Assembly (NCBI GenBank): GCA_012934845.2
Contig: WNNJ02001598.1
Coordinates: forward strand, 62,001 to 126,000
From: Pomphorhynchus laevis
Lineage: Eukaryota; Acanthocephala; Palaeacanthocephala; Echinorhynchida; Pomphorhynchidae
Length of the DNA: 64,000 nt
Reading direction: 5' to 3'
Shown here piece by piece: positions 18,875 through 30,856 of this stretch (position 1 is its first letter; every line of letters starts with the position of its first letter). The position numbers were made by a program, and so were the translations under genes. The notes beneath the pieces are model-generated. The model was not told the origin of the DNA. It saw only the letters and a list, made by a program, of their open reading frames with translations, and ran no database searches.

Positions 18875-21800
18875 ATAATAAGTAAATAAGGGTTTTATTA
18901 ATAACTATATAACTGATATTAATAAACAAAACATGCAAAAGACAACTTAAAATAGAAACTGTTCACGACGTGTATTTTGAAATCTTCAACTTATATTCAC
19001 GGCCTCAGGTCCAGAGGGATCTGAGCCTCTCGGCCACACCAGCGCGCCGCCCTCTGACTGAACCATTCGGGGTCTCTCACACACCTAAGGGTCCAGTCAA
19101 GGCGGACTATGGTTGGTAATCTCGAGATGAGGAGCTTGAGAAACCTTAGTCTTTGTTCTGGGGGACGTCCTCGTGAGAAGAAGACTAATCCCGAGATAGC
19201 CCAAGTACCCCAGAGGCGCACTTGGGTTATCCCATTCAATGACAGATGCTGGGCCCGTTTCAGAGCCCACCTAGCTTTCTTCAGGATACGTTTAAGTCTA
19301 TCCAGGTCAGCTTTCGCCGACCAATTCACCGTAACGGTGAACCCCAGATATTTTACTCGACTCGTGAAGATGGGGAGTGGTTGATGCTGCAAAATGGAGG
19401 AGAGTGCAGAGAGTGCTAGTCTCTTAAGTTTCTTTTTGGTGGCAGGAACGCCATTAAAGACTACCACCTGTGATTTAGAGGAGTTTAAAATAAGATTGGA
19501 TGGGGGCAACTGATCTTTTAATCTTAAAAAGAAACGGCTGATGTCAGAGATTACATCTTTGCACCTGCGTCCAGAGAACAAGGCTGTGGTATCATCAGCA
19601 TATACCACTAGATGTTGATCACGTTTAAAATTCTTGAATAATACAATGGATGCAGCAAGATATAAGATAGGAGAAAGTGGGGATCCTTGAGGTACACCCT
19701 GTAATAGGGTAGAACTGACGCGCATCAGGGTCGTCTTCATAGTAGAACCGCTTGGTGTACAGCAATATCTCCACCCTGTTAACAATTCTCGCAGGCAACC
19801 CGAGGGACCTGAGAGAGGAGATAACGAAGGGAATGGAGATCCGGTCAAATGCAGCTGAAAAATCAAGAAAAACAGCCACAGCAAGCTGATGACTATTATC
19901 CTGACAAAACTGATGCACTTCACCAATTGCTGAATGGACCGAGCGCCCTTTGACAAACCCATGAAAACTCGGTGGGATCAAATTACGCCTACATAAATGA
20001 ACGCGGATTCTACGCGCAAGCGCTTTCTCGTAGATGGATATGAGGGCGTTTTGAATCGAGATGGGCCGCAGATCTTTAGGACAAGTGATTAATCTCTTTT
20101 TAGGTAAAAAAAACTCGACGGCTGATGTTGATTTCCGCTATGTCAGACGGGGAGGCTAATAGCATTGTGATGGCGACCTCCTTTCTCTGACTGTATGTCA
20201 AAAGCTGACAGACACGAGTGGTGAGTGGCGCGTGGGATTTGGAGGTGCCCGGGAGTGGTCCCCAGGAGTTAAGGATATCTGTAACAGATAAGTCCCTACT
20301 CCTGAAGTCACACCAAGGCGGGATTGGTTGGGGAGATTGAGTGGCTCCATAATTATGTAAGGAAAGTGACTCCTCTAAAACTTTGTCAAGGCCTATGCTA
20401 CCAATCCAAACCAAGGCTCTATCCTTCCAGCAAACAAACTTCTCCTTCTTGAATATCTTCCAGAAGGAAGCCTGAGAAGGGTTTAGGTGAGCAATGCTTG
20501 CCCTATCCCTGCTCAGCTGGAGCCTATATCTAGAGCTCCAATATTCATTCGAGAGGATATGTCTGGCGGAAACAGAGAGATTGGGAAGGTGTAACATTTT
20601 AGCTAGGACCTTGAGCTTTGTTGGAGTAGGATTGTATATTCGACCTTTATAGGTAGTCGAAAGGATCGCGGTAGCTTGCGATGAGAGGTAGGAATTAAAT
20701 TCGGTCAAACTCTCAATTCCAATTCTGGGGAAGAGTTGGATAGCTGCCTGAAAGAAGGCCACTCTAATAGGGTCAAAGTGAAACCTTCTTCTAAGCAACG
20801 TATCGTCCTCTAGCCGCCAGCGAATTAGGTCATGAGAGGTGGTCTGTTGTTGACGCGACTGCTCGGTGCAAATGGGTTTCAACAACCACATCTTATGTAG
20901 CAGTAATATGTCGAGGAGAGAATTTGTTGTAGAGCAATGAAAGGTTGGGGAAGGTGGTTTATGAATAAGATAGTCGATCCTTGCTCTGCGGAGTGCTGCA
21001 TTAATCCAACGACCAGTTCTGTCGTTGAAGTCACCAAGTAACATGTCATAACCGCTCCCCAATATTTGATCCAGGAGGTCACGGTTCTTGTGAATTTCTC
21101 CTGGCCGAATATAGACATTGGCTATGCTTATACGCTTACCGTTCTTACAAAGTGATATAGCTAAACAAGATAGGGCTGGACAAGAGTAGTTTAATAGGAG
21201 GGATGATCTTAAGGAGCTTTTTACTAGGGTTAAAAGACCTTGAGATGAAGAGGAGTGAGGGGGGGTTATGTAAGGAGTAAAGTGGGTGTATATGTGCTTA
21301 GGGATAAATCGAGTAATATCCTGGGGGAGACGGATAGACCGCGTCTCCTGAAGGACTATAACATCTGCATCTCTACCAGATAGAAGGCTAAGGGCGGAAG
21401 CACCTCCCGAATTCCACTGAAGGATATTCAGTGAAAAAGGCCCTTGATTACTTCGCATTGCGTAAGTGTTATTAAAGTGGGACGCCCTCCACCTAGTCGC
21501 AACTAGAGGCGGAAAGGTCGCCTTTACCGCTTCCCGTCACGACAAATGGAGTCGCTTGCCCACGGGCGATATCTTCATTTCCCTCGTTAGCCATAGCCCA
21601 GATCGAATCCTTCCGAGCAAGCTTCAGAGCAGCTATGCTCAGCGCTGACCCGTTTCGTTTCTTAGATTTTGGTGGCTTCTTAATATTGTTAGTCTTCCCA
21701 GAAGGAGGAGAACGGAAGGATTCCGCTAATTGACCCACCAATTTTTGGACCAATTTTTCAAGTTGAATCATTGATGCCTGATGCTGCATTTCAATAAGTT

Positions 21801-22694
21801 TAAGAATTTCCGTATCCGGCATCCTGTCGTCTTTCTTGTTAGACGAGACAGCTTCCACGAAGCTAGTCGGTTTTGCTGTCACACCCCTGTGTCTCTTTTG
21901 GTACGCTTTAAAGATTTTACACTTTTTTGACCATGCGGGGTGCTCACCACCGCAGTTTGCGCAAAATGGCTTACTTTCGCACTTCTCAGGATGTATAGCA
22001 GTTGTACCACACACGCCGCACTTATGGGGTAGAGAACAGCCAGCAGACCAATGCCCCCACTGATGGCAATTGTTGCAGTGAGGGTACGTTAGTGAGTCGG
22101 TTTCGATTATTGAAAATCTCAAATTATACCCCATAAAAGGATTGCATGTCGAAATCGATAGTTTTAGAGCTTCATCAACCGGGGCATTGCAGAACGCCAC
22201 GGGAATGGGGAAGCCTTTAATCCCTTTTATAAAGCGCACGTTAGAGATTTTGTAATCAGTTTCTAGGGCTGATATATCTTGTTCTGAAATGTATGTGGGC
22301 ATGTTATTTATCTTTATTGTTGCCAGGATTGGTTTGGAAGCAATTATACCTTGTTCCGAATGCTCTTTTTTAAAGTAGTCGACGTACGACATTGCCAGAT
22401 CAGGAGTGCAGAATGAGATTTTAATCTCAGATTCATAATATTTAATCGCATTGAACAATATCCTTTTTTAAATCGATGGGCAAAGCCTCTTATAAAAACA
22501 TTGAACATGTTCTGCCTTTCCAGAGGCACCAAAAGTCTGATAATCACGAGGTTGGATAATTTTGGTACCGGGGGGAGTTCCCCCTCCGAAATATATTCAA
22601 GAGAAGCTAAATCTCCACTTACCTCGTTTATTGCATTGGCAGGAAAATTAGTTTTCATTGAGTTCTTTGAACGCTCCGACATGCTAAATTTACT
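18875..22694 (-). mobile_element. LINE copy A (I/Jockey-like EN+RT element)
   Basis: On the - strand, ORF1 (to 21493), ORF2 (21458 to 18997) and a short 3' UTR ending in AATAAAACCCTTATTTAC. The flanking 7-bp ATATCGA at 18868 recurs at 26614 and is the likely target duplication. LINE B sits in the leader of A, so the last 8 bp of A lie at 26606-26613. The TAG of ORF1 lies in a small hairpin. It is near-identical by eye to A' (37289-41133) but differs in target site. Confidence 0.8.
18997..21458 (-). pseudogene. ORF2 of LINE A: endonuclease + reverse transcriptase
   Basis: The APE-type endonuclease is seen at NILQWNSGGA, QETRS and LLGDFND, and the RT at FLDFSAAFDRI, GVPQGSPLSP and VYADDTTALF. 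No RNase H or C-terminal zinc knuckle follows. Two lesions break it: an extra T in a T-run after NISRRV (about 20107-20114), shared with copy A', and an extra C near 19691, private to A. On insertion the product would nick DNA and prime reverse transcription from its own RNA. Confidence 0.8.
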
Positions 22695-22697
22695 CAT
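21493..22697 (-). pseudogene. ORF1 of LINE A: zinc-knuckle RNA-binding protein
   Basis: Starts MSKFSMSERSK. Three knuckles follow in order, spaced CX2CX4HX4C (CNNCHQWGHWSAGC), CX2CX5HX3C and CX2CX3HX6C (CANCGGEHPAWSKKC), typical of I/Jockey-type ORF1. The frame shifts by one base at TTTAAAAAAGG near 22466. Copy A' has the same one-base shortfall at the same run. Confidence 0.75.
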
Positions 22698-22829
22698 TTT
22701 TTGTAATAATAATAAGGAATTTCTTAAATAACTAACAACCACTAAAAAATAACGAAAAGAGACATTAGAAAAATACAAATGCAGTTCAAATAAGAAGCTC
22801 ATAATAGCATTTAGTCTTCATAATGATGT

Positions 22830-25290
22830 CACGGCCTCAGGTCCAGCGGGATCTGAGCCCTCCAGCACATCCAACACGCCGCTCTTCGACTGAACCACCC
22901 GGGGTCTATCACCCCCCCGAAGAATCCAATCTAGGCGGACTATGCGCGGTAATCGCGAGATGAGGAGCTTGAGAAACCTTAGTCTTTGCTCTGGAGGACG
23001 TCCTCTCGAAAAGAAGACTAATCCCGAGATAGCCCAAGTACCCCAGAGGCGCACTTGGGTTTTCCCATTCAACGACAGATGCTGAGCCCGTTTCAGGGCC
23101 CACCTAGCTTTCTTCAGGATACGTTTAAGTCTATCCAGGTCAGCTTTCGCCGACCAGTTCACCGTAACAGTGAACCCCAGGTATTTTACTCGACTTGTGA
23201 AGGTAGGGAGTGGTTGATTAGTCAATATAGAAGATAGAGCTGAGAGTGCTAGTCTCTTTAATTTTTTCTTTGTCGCAGGGGTGCCATGAAAGACAACTAC
23301 CTGCGATTTTGATGAATTTAAAACAGGATTGGATAGGGTCAGCTGGTCTGTTAATCTTAAAAAGAAACGGCTGATGTCCGAAGCGACATCTTTGCACCTG
23401 CGTCCAGAGAACAGGGCCGTGGTATCATCAGCGTATACCACTAGATGTTGATCACGTTTAAAATTTCTTGAATAGTACAATAATGGCAGCAAGAAATAAG
23501 ATAGGAGAAAGTGGAGATCCTTGGGGCACATTTGTAATAGGGTAGAACTGACACGCATCATGGTCGTCTTCATAGTAGAACCTCTTGGTAAACAGTAATA
23601 TCTCCACCCTGTTAACAATTCTCGCAGGCAACCCGAGTGACCTGAGAGAGGAGATAACAAAGGGAATGGAAATGCGGTCAAATGCAGCAGAAAAGTCAAG
23701 GAAAACAGCCACAGCTAGTTGATGGCTATTATCCCTACAAAACTGATGCACTTCACCTATTGCTGAATGAACCGAGCGTCCCTTGACAAACCCGTGAAAA
23801 CTCGGTGGGATCAAATTACGCCTACTTAAATGGTCGCGGATTCTACGCGCAAGCGCTTTTTCGTAGATGGAGATGAGGGAGTTTTGAATCGAAATGGGAC
23901 GCAGATCTTTGGGACATGAAACCGGACTATGCTTTGGTAAGAAAATTCTACGACTAATATTGATGCCGGCTACATCGGATGGTGAGGCTAAAAGCATTGT
24001 GACGGCCACTTCTCTTCTTTGATCGGCTGTCAAAAGCTGACAGACTCGAGAAGATAGTGGAGCGACGAATTTAGAGGTGCCCGGAAGTGGCCCCCAAGAG
24101 TTAAGGATATCTATAACAGATAAGTCCCTACTTCTGAAGTCACACCAAGGCGGGATTGGTTGGGGAGATTGAGTGGCTCCATAATTATGTAGGGATAGTG
24201 ACTCCTTCAAAACATTATCAAGGCCTATACTACCAATCCAACCCAAAGCTCTATCCTTCCAACAGACAAACTTCTCCTTCTTGAATATCTTCCAGAAGGA
24301 AGACTGAGAAGGGTTAAGGTGAGCGATGTTCGTCTTATCCGTGCTCAGCTGGAACCTATATCTAGAGCTCCAATATTCATTCGAGAGGATATGTCTGGCG
24401 GAAACAGAGAGATTGGGAAGGTGTAACATTTTAGCTAGGACCTTGAGTTTCGTTGGAGTGGGATTGTAAATATGACCTTTATAGGTAGTCGAAAGGAACG
24501 CGGTAGCTTGCGAGGAGAGGAAGGAATTAAATTCGGTCAAATTCTCATTACCAATTCTGGGGAAGAGTTGGATAGCCGCCTGAAAGAAAGCCACTCTGAT
24601 GGGATCAAAGTGAAACCTCCTTCTAAGCTACGTATCTTCCTCTATCCGCCAACGAATTAGGTCATGAGAGATGGTCTGTTTTTGGCGCGACTGCTCAGTA
24701 CAGATGGGTTTCAACAACCACATCTTATGAAGCAGTAATATGTCGAGGAGAGAATTAGTTGTTGAGCAATGAAAAGTTGGGGACGGTGGTTTGTGAATAA
24801 GGTAATCGTTCCTGGCTCTGCGGAGTGCTGCATTAATCCAACGACCAGTTCTGTCGTTGAAGTCACCGAGTAACATGTCATAGCCACTACCCAAAATACG
24901 GTCCAGGAGATCACGGTTCTTGTGAATTTCTCCTGGCCTAATATAGATATTGGCTATGCTGATACGTTTACCATTCTTACAAAGTGAAACAGCTAAACAA
25001 GACAGGGCTGGACAAGAATAGTTTAAAAGAAGGGATGATCTTAAGGAGCATTTAACTAGGGTTAAAAGACCTTGAGATGAAGAGGCGTGAGGAGGGGTTA
25101 TGTACGGAGTGAAGTGGGTGTAAATATGCTTGGGGATAAATCGAGTAATGTCCTGGGGGATACGGATAGACCGCGTCTCCTGAAGGACTATAACATCCGC
25201 ATCTCTACCAGATAGAAGGCTAAGGGCAGAAGCACCTCCCGAATTCCACTGAAGTATATTCAGTGAAAAAGGCTCTTGACTACTTTGCAT
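22830..25290 (-). pseudogene. ORF2 of LINE B: endonuclease + reverse transcriptase
   Basis: Same domain order as the intact ORF2 of B'. It is broken by a stop near 24627 (TAG where B' has a Leu codon), an indel in the GVPQGSP region near 23530, and an extra C near 22915 that alters the C-terminus. Confidence 0.8.
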
Positions 25291-25324
25291 TGTGTTACGA
25301 CAGCTGGAGTGGGATGCCTACCTC

Positions 25325-26518
25325 CTAGCAGAAACTAGGAGAGAGAAAGTTGCCCTTCTCACTCCCAGCCCTACCAGGAGAAGACACTTGCCCACCGGCA
25401 TTATCTTCATCTCCCTTTGAGGCCAACAACTCCCAGCATATATCATCTTTCTTTGCCAACTTCAAGGAAGCCAACTTTTGTTTAGAAGATGATCTCTTCT
25501 TAGAACGGGGGGCTCTCTTTGAAGAGGTAAGAATCGTCGATGGAGGAGAACGGGACTCCTCGAATTTCGCTATCAGATGGTTCGTTAAGGCTCGAATCTC
25601 GTCTTTATATATCTGTAGTCTTGCGTCAACAATTTTGAAAATGTCGGTGTCCGACATACCATAACCGTTTGAATTGGATAAGCTGGCAGCGGCAAAGTGG
25701 GCCGGTTTGACCGGTGCCCCACAATGCCTTAATTTGTATTCTTTGAAGATAGGACATCTTCTAGACCAGGCCGGGTGCTGACCACCACAATTGGAACACA
25801 GAGGGGGGAGAGAACATTTCCCCTCATGGACTTCGGAAGAGCTGCAAACCCCACACGTATGGGGCCTAGTACAGTTCGAGGACCAGTGCCCCCAGAGGTG
25901 GCACCCATTGCAATGGGGGTATGTTAAGTCATCAGCATCTACGATATTGAAAGAAAGATTGTACCCCAGAAAGGGGTTACATTTGCTTTTAGCCAGACAT
26001 TCCGCCTGATCGACTGCGGTAGAACAGAATGCTATTGGTATAGCCTGGCCTTTCTTGCCCAGGATTGGGCGAATATTATGAATTTTGAACTCAGATGTGA
26101 GAGCAATGATATCTTCCTCCGTTGCGAAGGGCGGAAAATTATTAATTTTCAGAGTCGCCTGAATAGGCCTGTAAGTAGTTGACCCTAATTCTTTTAGGTG
26201 TGTTTCGAAAAATTCTAGGTACGATGCTGCCAGATCTAGAGAGCTGAAAGAAACCCGGATTTCGGAATCTAAATATTTTATCGAATTAAATAGAATTCTC
26301 TTCTTATAAGAGCTTGTAAACTCTCTCAGAAAAATATTGAAAAGATTCTTCCTTTCAAATGGTTGAAGTCTGATTATTACCAGATTCACCACTTTAGGCA
26401 CAGGAGGGAGTTCTTCATCCGTGCTTGAGATTAAAAAATTAGACGAAATAGGACTAACCTTGTTTTCTTTGGCTTGAAAATTCGATGTTACATTGGAAAT
26501 ACCTGAGTTCCGTTCCAT
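25325..26518 (-). CDS. ORF1 of LINE B, intact
   Basis: 397 codons from MERNSGISN to a TAG that lies in a hairpin. The three zinc knuckles are CNGCHLWGHWSSNC, CGVCSSSEVHEGKC and CSNCGGQHPAWSRRC. A basic Ser/Lys-rich stretch follows near the C-terminus (SSKRAPRSKKRSSSK). It is one codon shorter than ORF1 of B'. The product would coat element RNA. Confidence 0.85.
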   Translation of the reverse strand: MERNSGISNVTSNFQAKENKVSPISSNFLISSTDEELPPVPKVVNLVIIRLQPFERKNLFNIFLREFTSSYKKRILFNSIKYLDSEIRVSFSSLDLAASYLEFFETHLKELGSTTYRPIQATLKINNFPPFATEEDIIALTSEFKIHNIRPILGKKGQAIPIAFCSTAVDQAECLAKSKCNPFLGYNLSFNIVDADDLTYPHCNGCHLWGHWSSNCTRPHTCGVCSSSEVHEGKCSLPPLCSNCGGQHPAWSRRCPIFKEYKLRHCGAPVKPAHFAAASLSNSNGYGMSDTDIFKIVDARLQIYKDEIRALTNHLIAKFEESRSPPSTILTSSKRAPRSKKRSSSKQKLASLKLAKKDDICWELLASKGDEDNAGGQVSSPGRAGSEKGNFLSPSFC

Positions 26519-26620
26519 ATTAGCTTGATTTTGTAAGTTGTTTGAAGCACCGATGGTAAATTTTTTTTACAATTTTTTCTGGTAATTTTTTTTTCATTTT
26601 TTGTAGTGTGTTTATATCGA

Positions 26621-28080
26621 TTACTGTCACATTGTTACTTAATCGCAATTCCGTTATGCCGAATGAAAAACGAACATTATATTCCTCGAAAAATGCTTTT
26701 ATTTTTTTTTGCTAAGCGAAAAATAACATTTGTTATTTCGACGATTATTCGAAGAAAGACCGGAAATTGATGAGGATTTTCTGTAAAAACATCCAGTGTA
26801 TGCTTGCATCTACGCAATTGTTACTGGCAGATTACAAAAAAAACATATTTTCATCATCTTGTCTTTATCCTGGAAGATGTCAAAAGTTTTTTTTAATTTG
26901 TAGAACACTGTAATTCAGCAATAAGATGCAATAAGGTATGAAGTAAACGCATCAGCAACTATTGTTATATGATGTTTATTGATTTAATATTCTAAATTTA
27001 ACTCTGAATTATTTTCATTTATGATTCTTTTTTATACAATTGTATTAAACATCAAGATATTTACTGAAATATATCTCGTTTATAATTCAAATGTGACACT
27101 AAGATGGAGATTTCACGGATGCATCTTCATAATTCTATTTTTAGTAGATCAATCTAAGTAGACACTCTTGAAAATTATTGATTTTTAGACATTTGATTTT
27201 GTTTCTTAGGAAATTTAACAATTAATTTGATAAATGTCGATGATATCAACTTTCTATATTTTGAAAATTTGAATATGTCATGCAGTAATCGTTATTATTG
27301 CGTACTGAACAGGATATTCCGTACAAGATGTAATCACATCTTGCCTGATGGAACAACGCGATGTTTCCACTGAGTTGTTTTAGTGGTATAAGAGAAATAC
27401 TTACGTTAGCAGATGTCCAGTATAGAGTTTTGCTATATTTGAATTCGAAGCATAAACCTCTACCTTAAAATACCTACCACAATACAGTTTGGTATTCATC
27501 GTTCTTCAGATAAAACCGAAGTTGTTTTTCAGTATTCTTGATGTTACACTAGCGATAACGTTTGTTGTTAAAAATGTGAACAATATTATTTAAAATAGCA
27601 TTTATCGATCTGACTGGTTTAACTAAAAATAATAATTTTATTTAAAAAAAATCATTTAAGTAATCAATTTAATAAAATAATGTATAGTTTAACTCAAGTG
27701 CCATTTTATCAACAACAATAATTGACCTTAATAGTTTTTAGTTAGTTGTTCATATTTTAATTTCTTCTAATTATGTATTTAATGTCAGCAAAATCGCTCC
27801 AAATTTGATTATCAAATATTAATTTTAATTAAAAAGATGGTGCAAACTTGCTTTTAGGTGTACAGAGAAACCTAGAATTGCACTTATCGCAGTTAACTTT
27901 AAAATTATTTTTTAAAGTTGAAGGGTTACTTTATAATTCATGTTTTGTTTATTTTGATTTAAATACTCGCGTCGGTGATCAAAAAAATAAAGAAGGTAAT
28001 TTGTATTCATTTAACATTAATAATTAACTGAGAGCGGAAAGTAAAATTACACAGTTCGTGTAGAATACGGGCAGCCGTAC
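26621..28080. other. AT-rich intergenic sequence
   Basis: No ORF, repeat family or RNA gene was recognised. Confidence 0.4.
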
Positions 28081-28082
28081 TC

Positions 28083-28521
28083 TCAATTTGTATTTGGATT
28101 AAGATAACAACAGATTATGGTTTGCACAATAAAGCGGATGTTTTTATCAATCGTTTCCTTATTTAATCGTCGAGACTTAAAAATCGAATTTTTGTGCTGT
28201 AAAGAATAAAACGATTTACATTGGAGAATTAACTCAGTGTTGTTAGCATTTACATGTATAGTGTTAGCATTTTCCTTACATTTAATTTGATAAACGACAC
28301 ATAATGTTTGGTGTGTTAATGATTTCCATCTATAATGGACAGTTAACTGCTGGAATTCAAGCACTACGCCGTCTTTTGTCACTGATAGTGATTTGTTTTC
28401 AGAACTTTCGGATTGGTTCAGCCTTCGGACTTGTGGACCAGAATGACATTTATTAAGTTTTGCACTTTTTCGTGTCCTTAAACATTGAGAAACCCTCTGG
28501 CTAGTGGATTTGTCAATTTTC
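28083..28521 (-). CDS. Unassigned open exon candidate
   Basis: The frame is open for about 145 codons after a TAG that is itself part of a possible acceptor (TCATTAG). That is long for sequence this AT-rich. The product is polar and lysine/asparagine rich, with no motif I recognise and no clear start codon. It ends at a TGA after LNPNTN. A shorter - strand frame (28478-28702) lies just upstream and could be another exon, but no convincing junction was found. It could be chance, or a fast-evolving host exon between LINE pair A-B and gene 2. Confidence 0.3.
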
Positions 28522-28739
28522 TAATGATCACTTTTAACAAATAGTGACCAAATATATTGAATGCGGTCAAGTAAAATAATAAACAGATGTGCATTTTTAG
28601 TTTCTGCCCTTGGATAATGAACCTAAACTCGCTTCTCCGTTTTACTTTTACATGTATTTGTTGAAAACATTCCATTTCAAACGTTGAATTTACAGATCTC
28701 ACTTTACCTGGATTCTTTCGTATTTAATGATATAGAAGG

Positions 28740-30660
28740 TTAAATTTTGTTATTGGTCAAAACTAAGTTGAAAATTGTCAAATTTAAAATTTGAAATTTC
28801 TTTGAGGTATTCAATATAATTCAATGTAGGTGATTGAATTGCATACACAAGTGCCTAAAATGCAGTCTACACTTAATTCAAAATTAAGTTAATTAATTGC
28901 TACGTAAAAAAGCGCTATTTACAGCAGTTGCCCTAGGCTGCCATACACCATATGTATGTACGTGAGCCACAGTAAGTCTTATTAGTAGACGCAGTCTTCT
29001 CAGTGAGCATAATTAGAGTCGTAAAATACACCATCACATAACAGTTGCAATTGCCGCATATCAATTTCGTACGTATATACTACCTCTCCTCAATTTAGTG
29101 GTGAAGATGCTAATTTTTATTAATTTATACTCAATATTGTTTATTTTTAGTGTTTCTGCGAAATTCACTGTTTTATATCATTAGCAACACTATTAAAACA
29201 CTATTATTTTTGTTTAATTTTTTATTTCAAAGTGCATTATTTGTCTCAAACCTTGGTTTGCAGCTGCATATCAAATCTAAAGTTCAACCACACTAATATT
29301 GTTATTAAAATGTTATAAATGCTAGAAGAGTTTGCATCTTTTTTAAATCACTTCGCTCTTGTTAATTTATTAAGCTATCAAATGTTATGCAAAAGTTATA
29401 TTTATACTGAAGATTATCATGACCTAATTAGGTTTCTTTCACTTGAAGTGAAAAAAACACATTAATACACTTCTCGTTGAAGGGAGTAAGCTTTATCGTC
29501 GGATAAACTGATCTGAAATTGGGCAATCTGGATGACTGTATTTTGTTAAAATATGGTCTCTAACCAATTTAAAAGTTAATCAAGTTAATTTGAAATCATA
29601 CATGTGACTTCAAATTTTACATCAGAAATTTTGCATATTATGAATATTTTTTATAATTTAGGGATGAAACAAAATTTTAATAACAGAAATCAGAATGCAG
29701 TATAGTATTTTTAAATTAAATAATAGCAGTTAATGAAATTTATATCAAAGGTAATTAATAATCTTAAATAATTTAAACAATCAAATTTTATTGAATTTAA
29801 AATAACTAAAATTGTAATCTTTAAAGTTTTAATTTAGCTAAAATTAAATTTGATAATGTAATTTGATGTAAATTTAAAATAACTAAAATTGTAATTTGCA
29901 AAGTTTTAATTTAGTTTTTAATTAAATCTTTAAATGTAATTTGATTAAGCTCAAATTAAATTTAAATAATCATTTTAATTGATAATATTTAATTAAATAA
30001 AAATATCATTTAATATGTAATATATATTTATTATTAAATGATAATTTCATTTAATTTTAAATGATAATTTCGTTTAATTTTAAATGATAATTTCATTTAA
30101 TTTTTAATGATTATTTCATTTAATTTTAAATGACAATTTCATTTAATTTTGAATGATAATTTAATTTAGCTTAAAAATAATTCCTAATAATTTAAAAATT
30201 TTCAGCAGACCCTGCTGTTGAGCGGGAAAATGTTTTGAAAAAGAAGAGAATTTAAATCCTAATAATTCAAAAAAAATTTCTCGAATGTAGTAGGACATTA
30301 AATATATAATTATATAATTATATTTCATCGATTATATGACTTAATCGTTGAGCTAAAACTTTTGTGTGAAACACATGGAATTCTCATGCGACACTGCGTT
30401 AAAAAGTTTATAATTTGCAGTAATTAAAATTGCTTCAATCATACGCTTCATTAGACACAATCTGTGTTGCGGTTACCAAATAATAAACTTATTTACTAAA
30501 ATATATTATTCGAAAAGTACAAAGTCTAATAAGATAGAACATAATAAAAATGTTGGTAAGCGTTTACCCAAAAGCAATTGAAAATAAATACATTAGATTT
30601 ATAACAGTTGATAAGCGTAATCTCTACTTTAGTGTGAAGTTGAATTATACGTTACAATTT
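28740..30660. other. AT-rich sequence upstream of the four-TM gene
   Basis: Presumably contains the promoter and 5' UTR of the gene starting at 30671. No clear TATA or initiator could be singled out in this composition. The minisatellite at 30020-30180 lies inside. Confidence 0.4.
30020..30180. repeat. AT-rich minisatellite
   Basis: About six imperfect units of roughly 24 bp built on TTTCATTTAATTTTAAATGA. Confidence 0.75.
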
Positions 30661-30670
30661 AAGAATAAAA

Positions 30671-30856
30671 ATGGAACGATATTCTCGTTTAAAAATTAGA
30701 AAGGTTCTTGGAGTTGGACAAAATAAGTCAGGAGCGGTATTTACATCAAAAATTGTACAAATTCTCGGTCCTATGGATTATGACGACAGGATGCCGGCTG
30801 GATTTTCAATATGGCAGTTATTAAAAACCATAATTGGTGTCTGTATTGGATTCTCG
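30671..30856 (+). CDS. Exon 1 of the four-TM gene
   Basis: The ATG lies in AAAATGG, a good insect start context. The exon has 62 codons ending in a hydrophobic stretch (KTIIGVCIGFS) and is cut at TCG before GTAAGA, a strong phase 0 donor. Confidence 0.65.

Larger units (their letters stand above)
22706..26594 (-). mobile_element. LINE copy B, nearly full length, inserted in the leader of A
   Basis: The 3.9-kb element is flanked by 11-bp duplications CATTTTTTGTA at 22695 and 26595. The left copy overlaps the ATG of LINE A ORF1. The 3' tail is (TTA)n. The sequence is near-identical to B' by eye, but the target site and tail differ, so B and B' are separate insertions. Confidence 0.85.
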
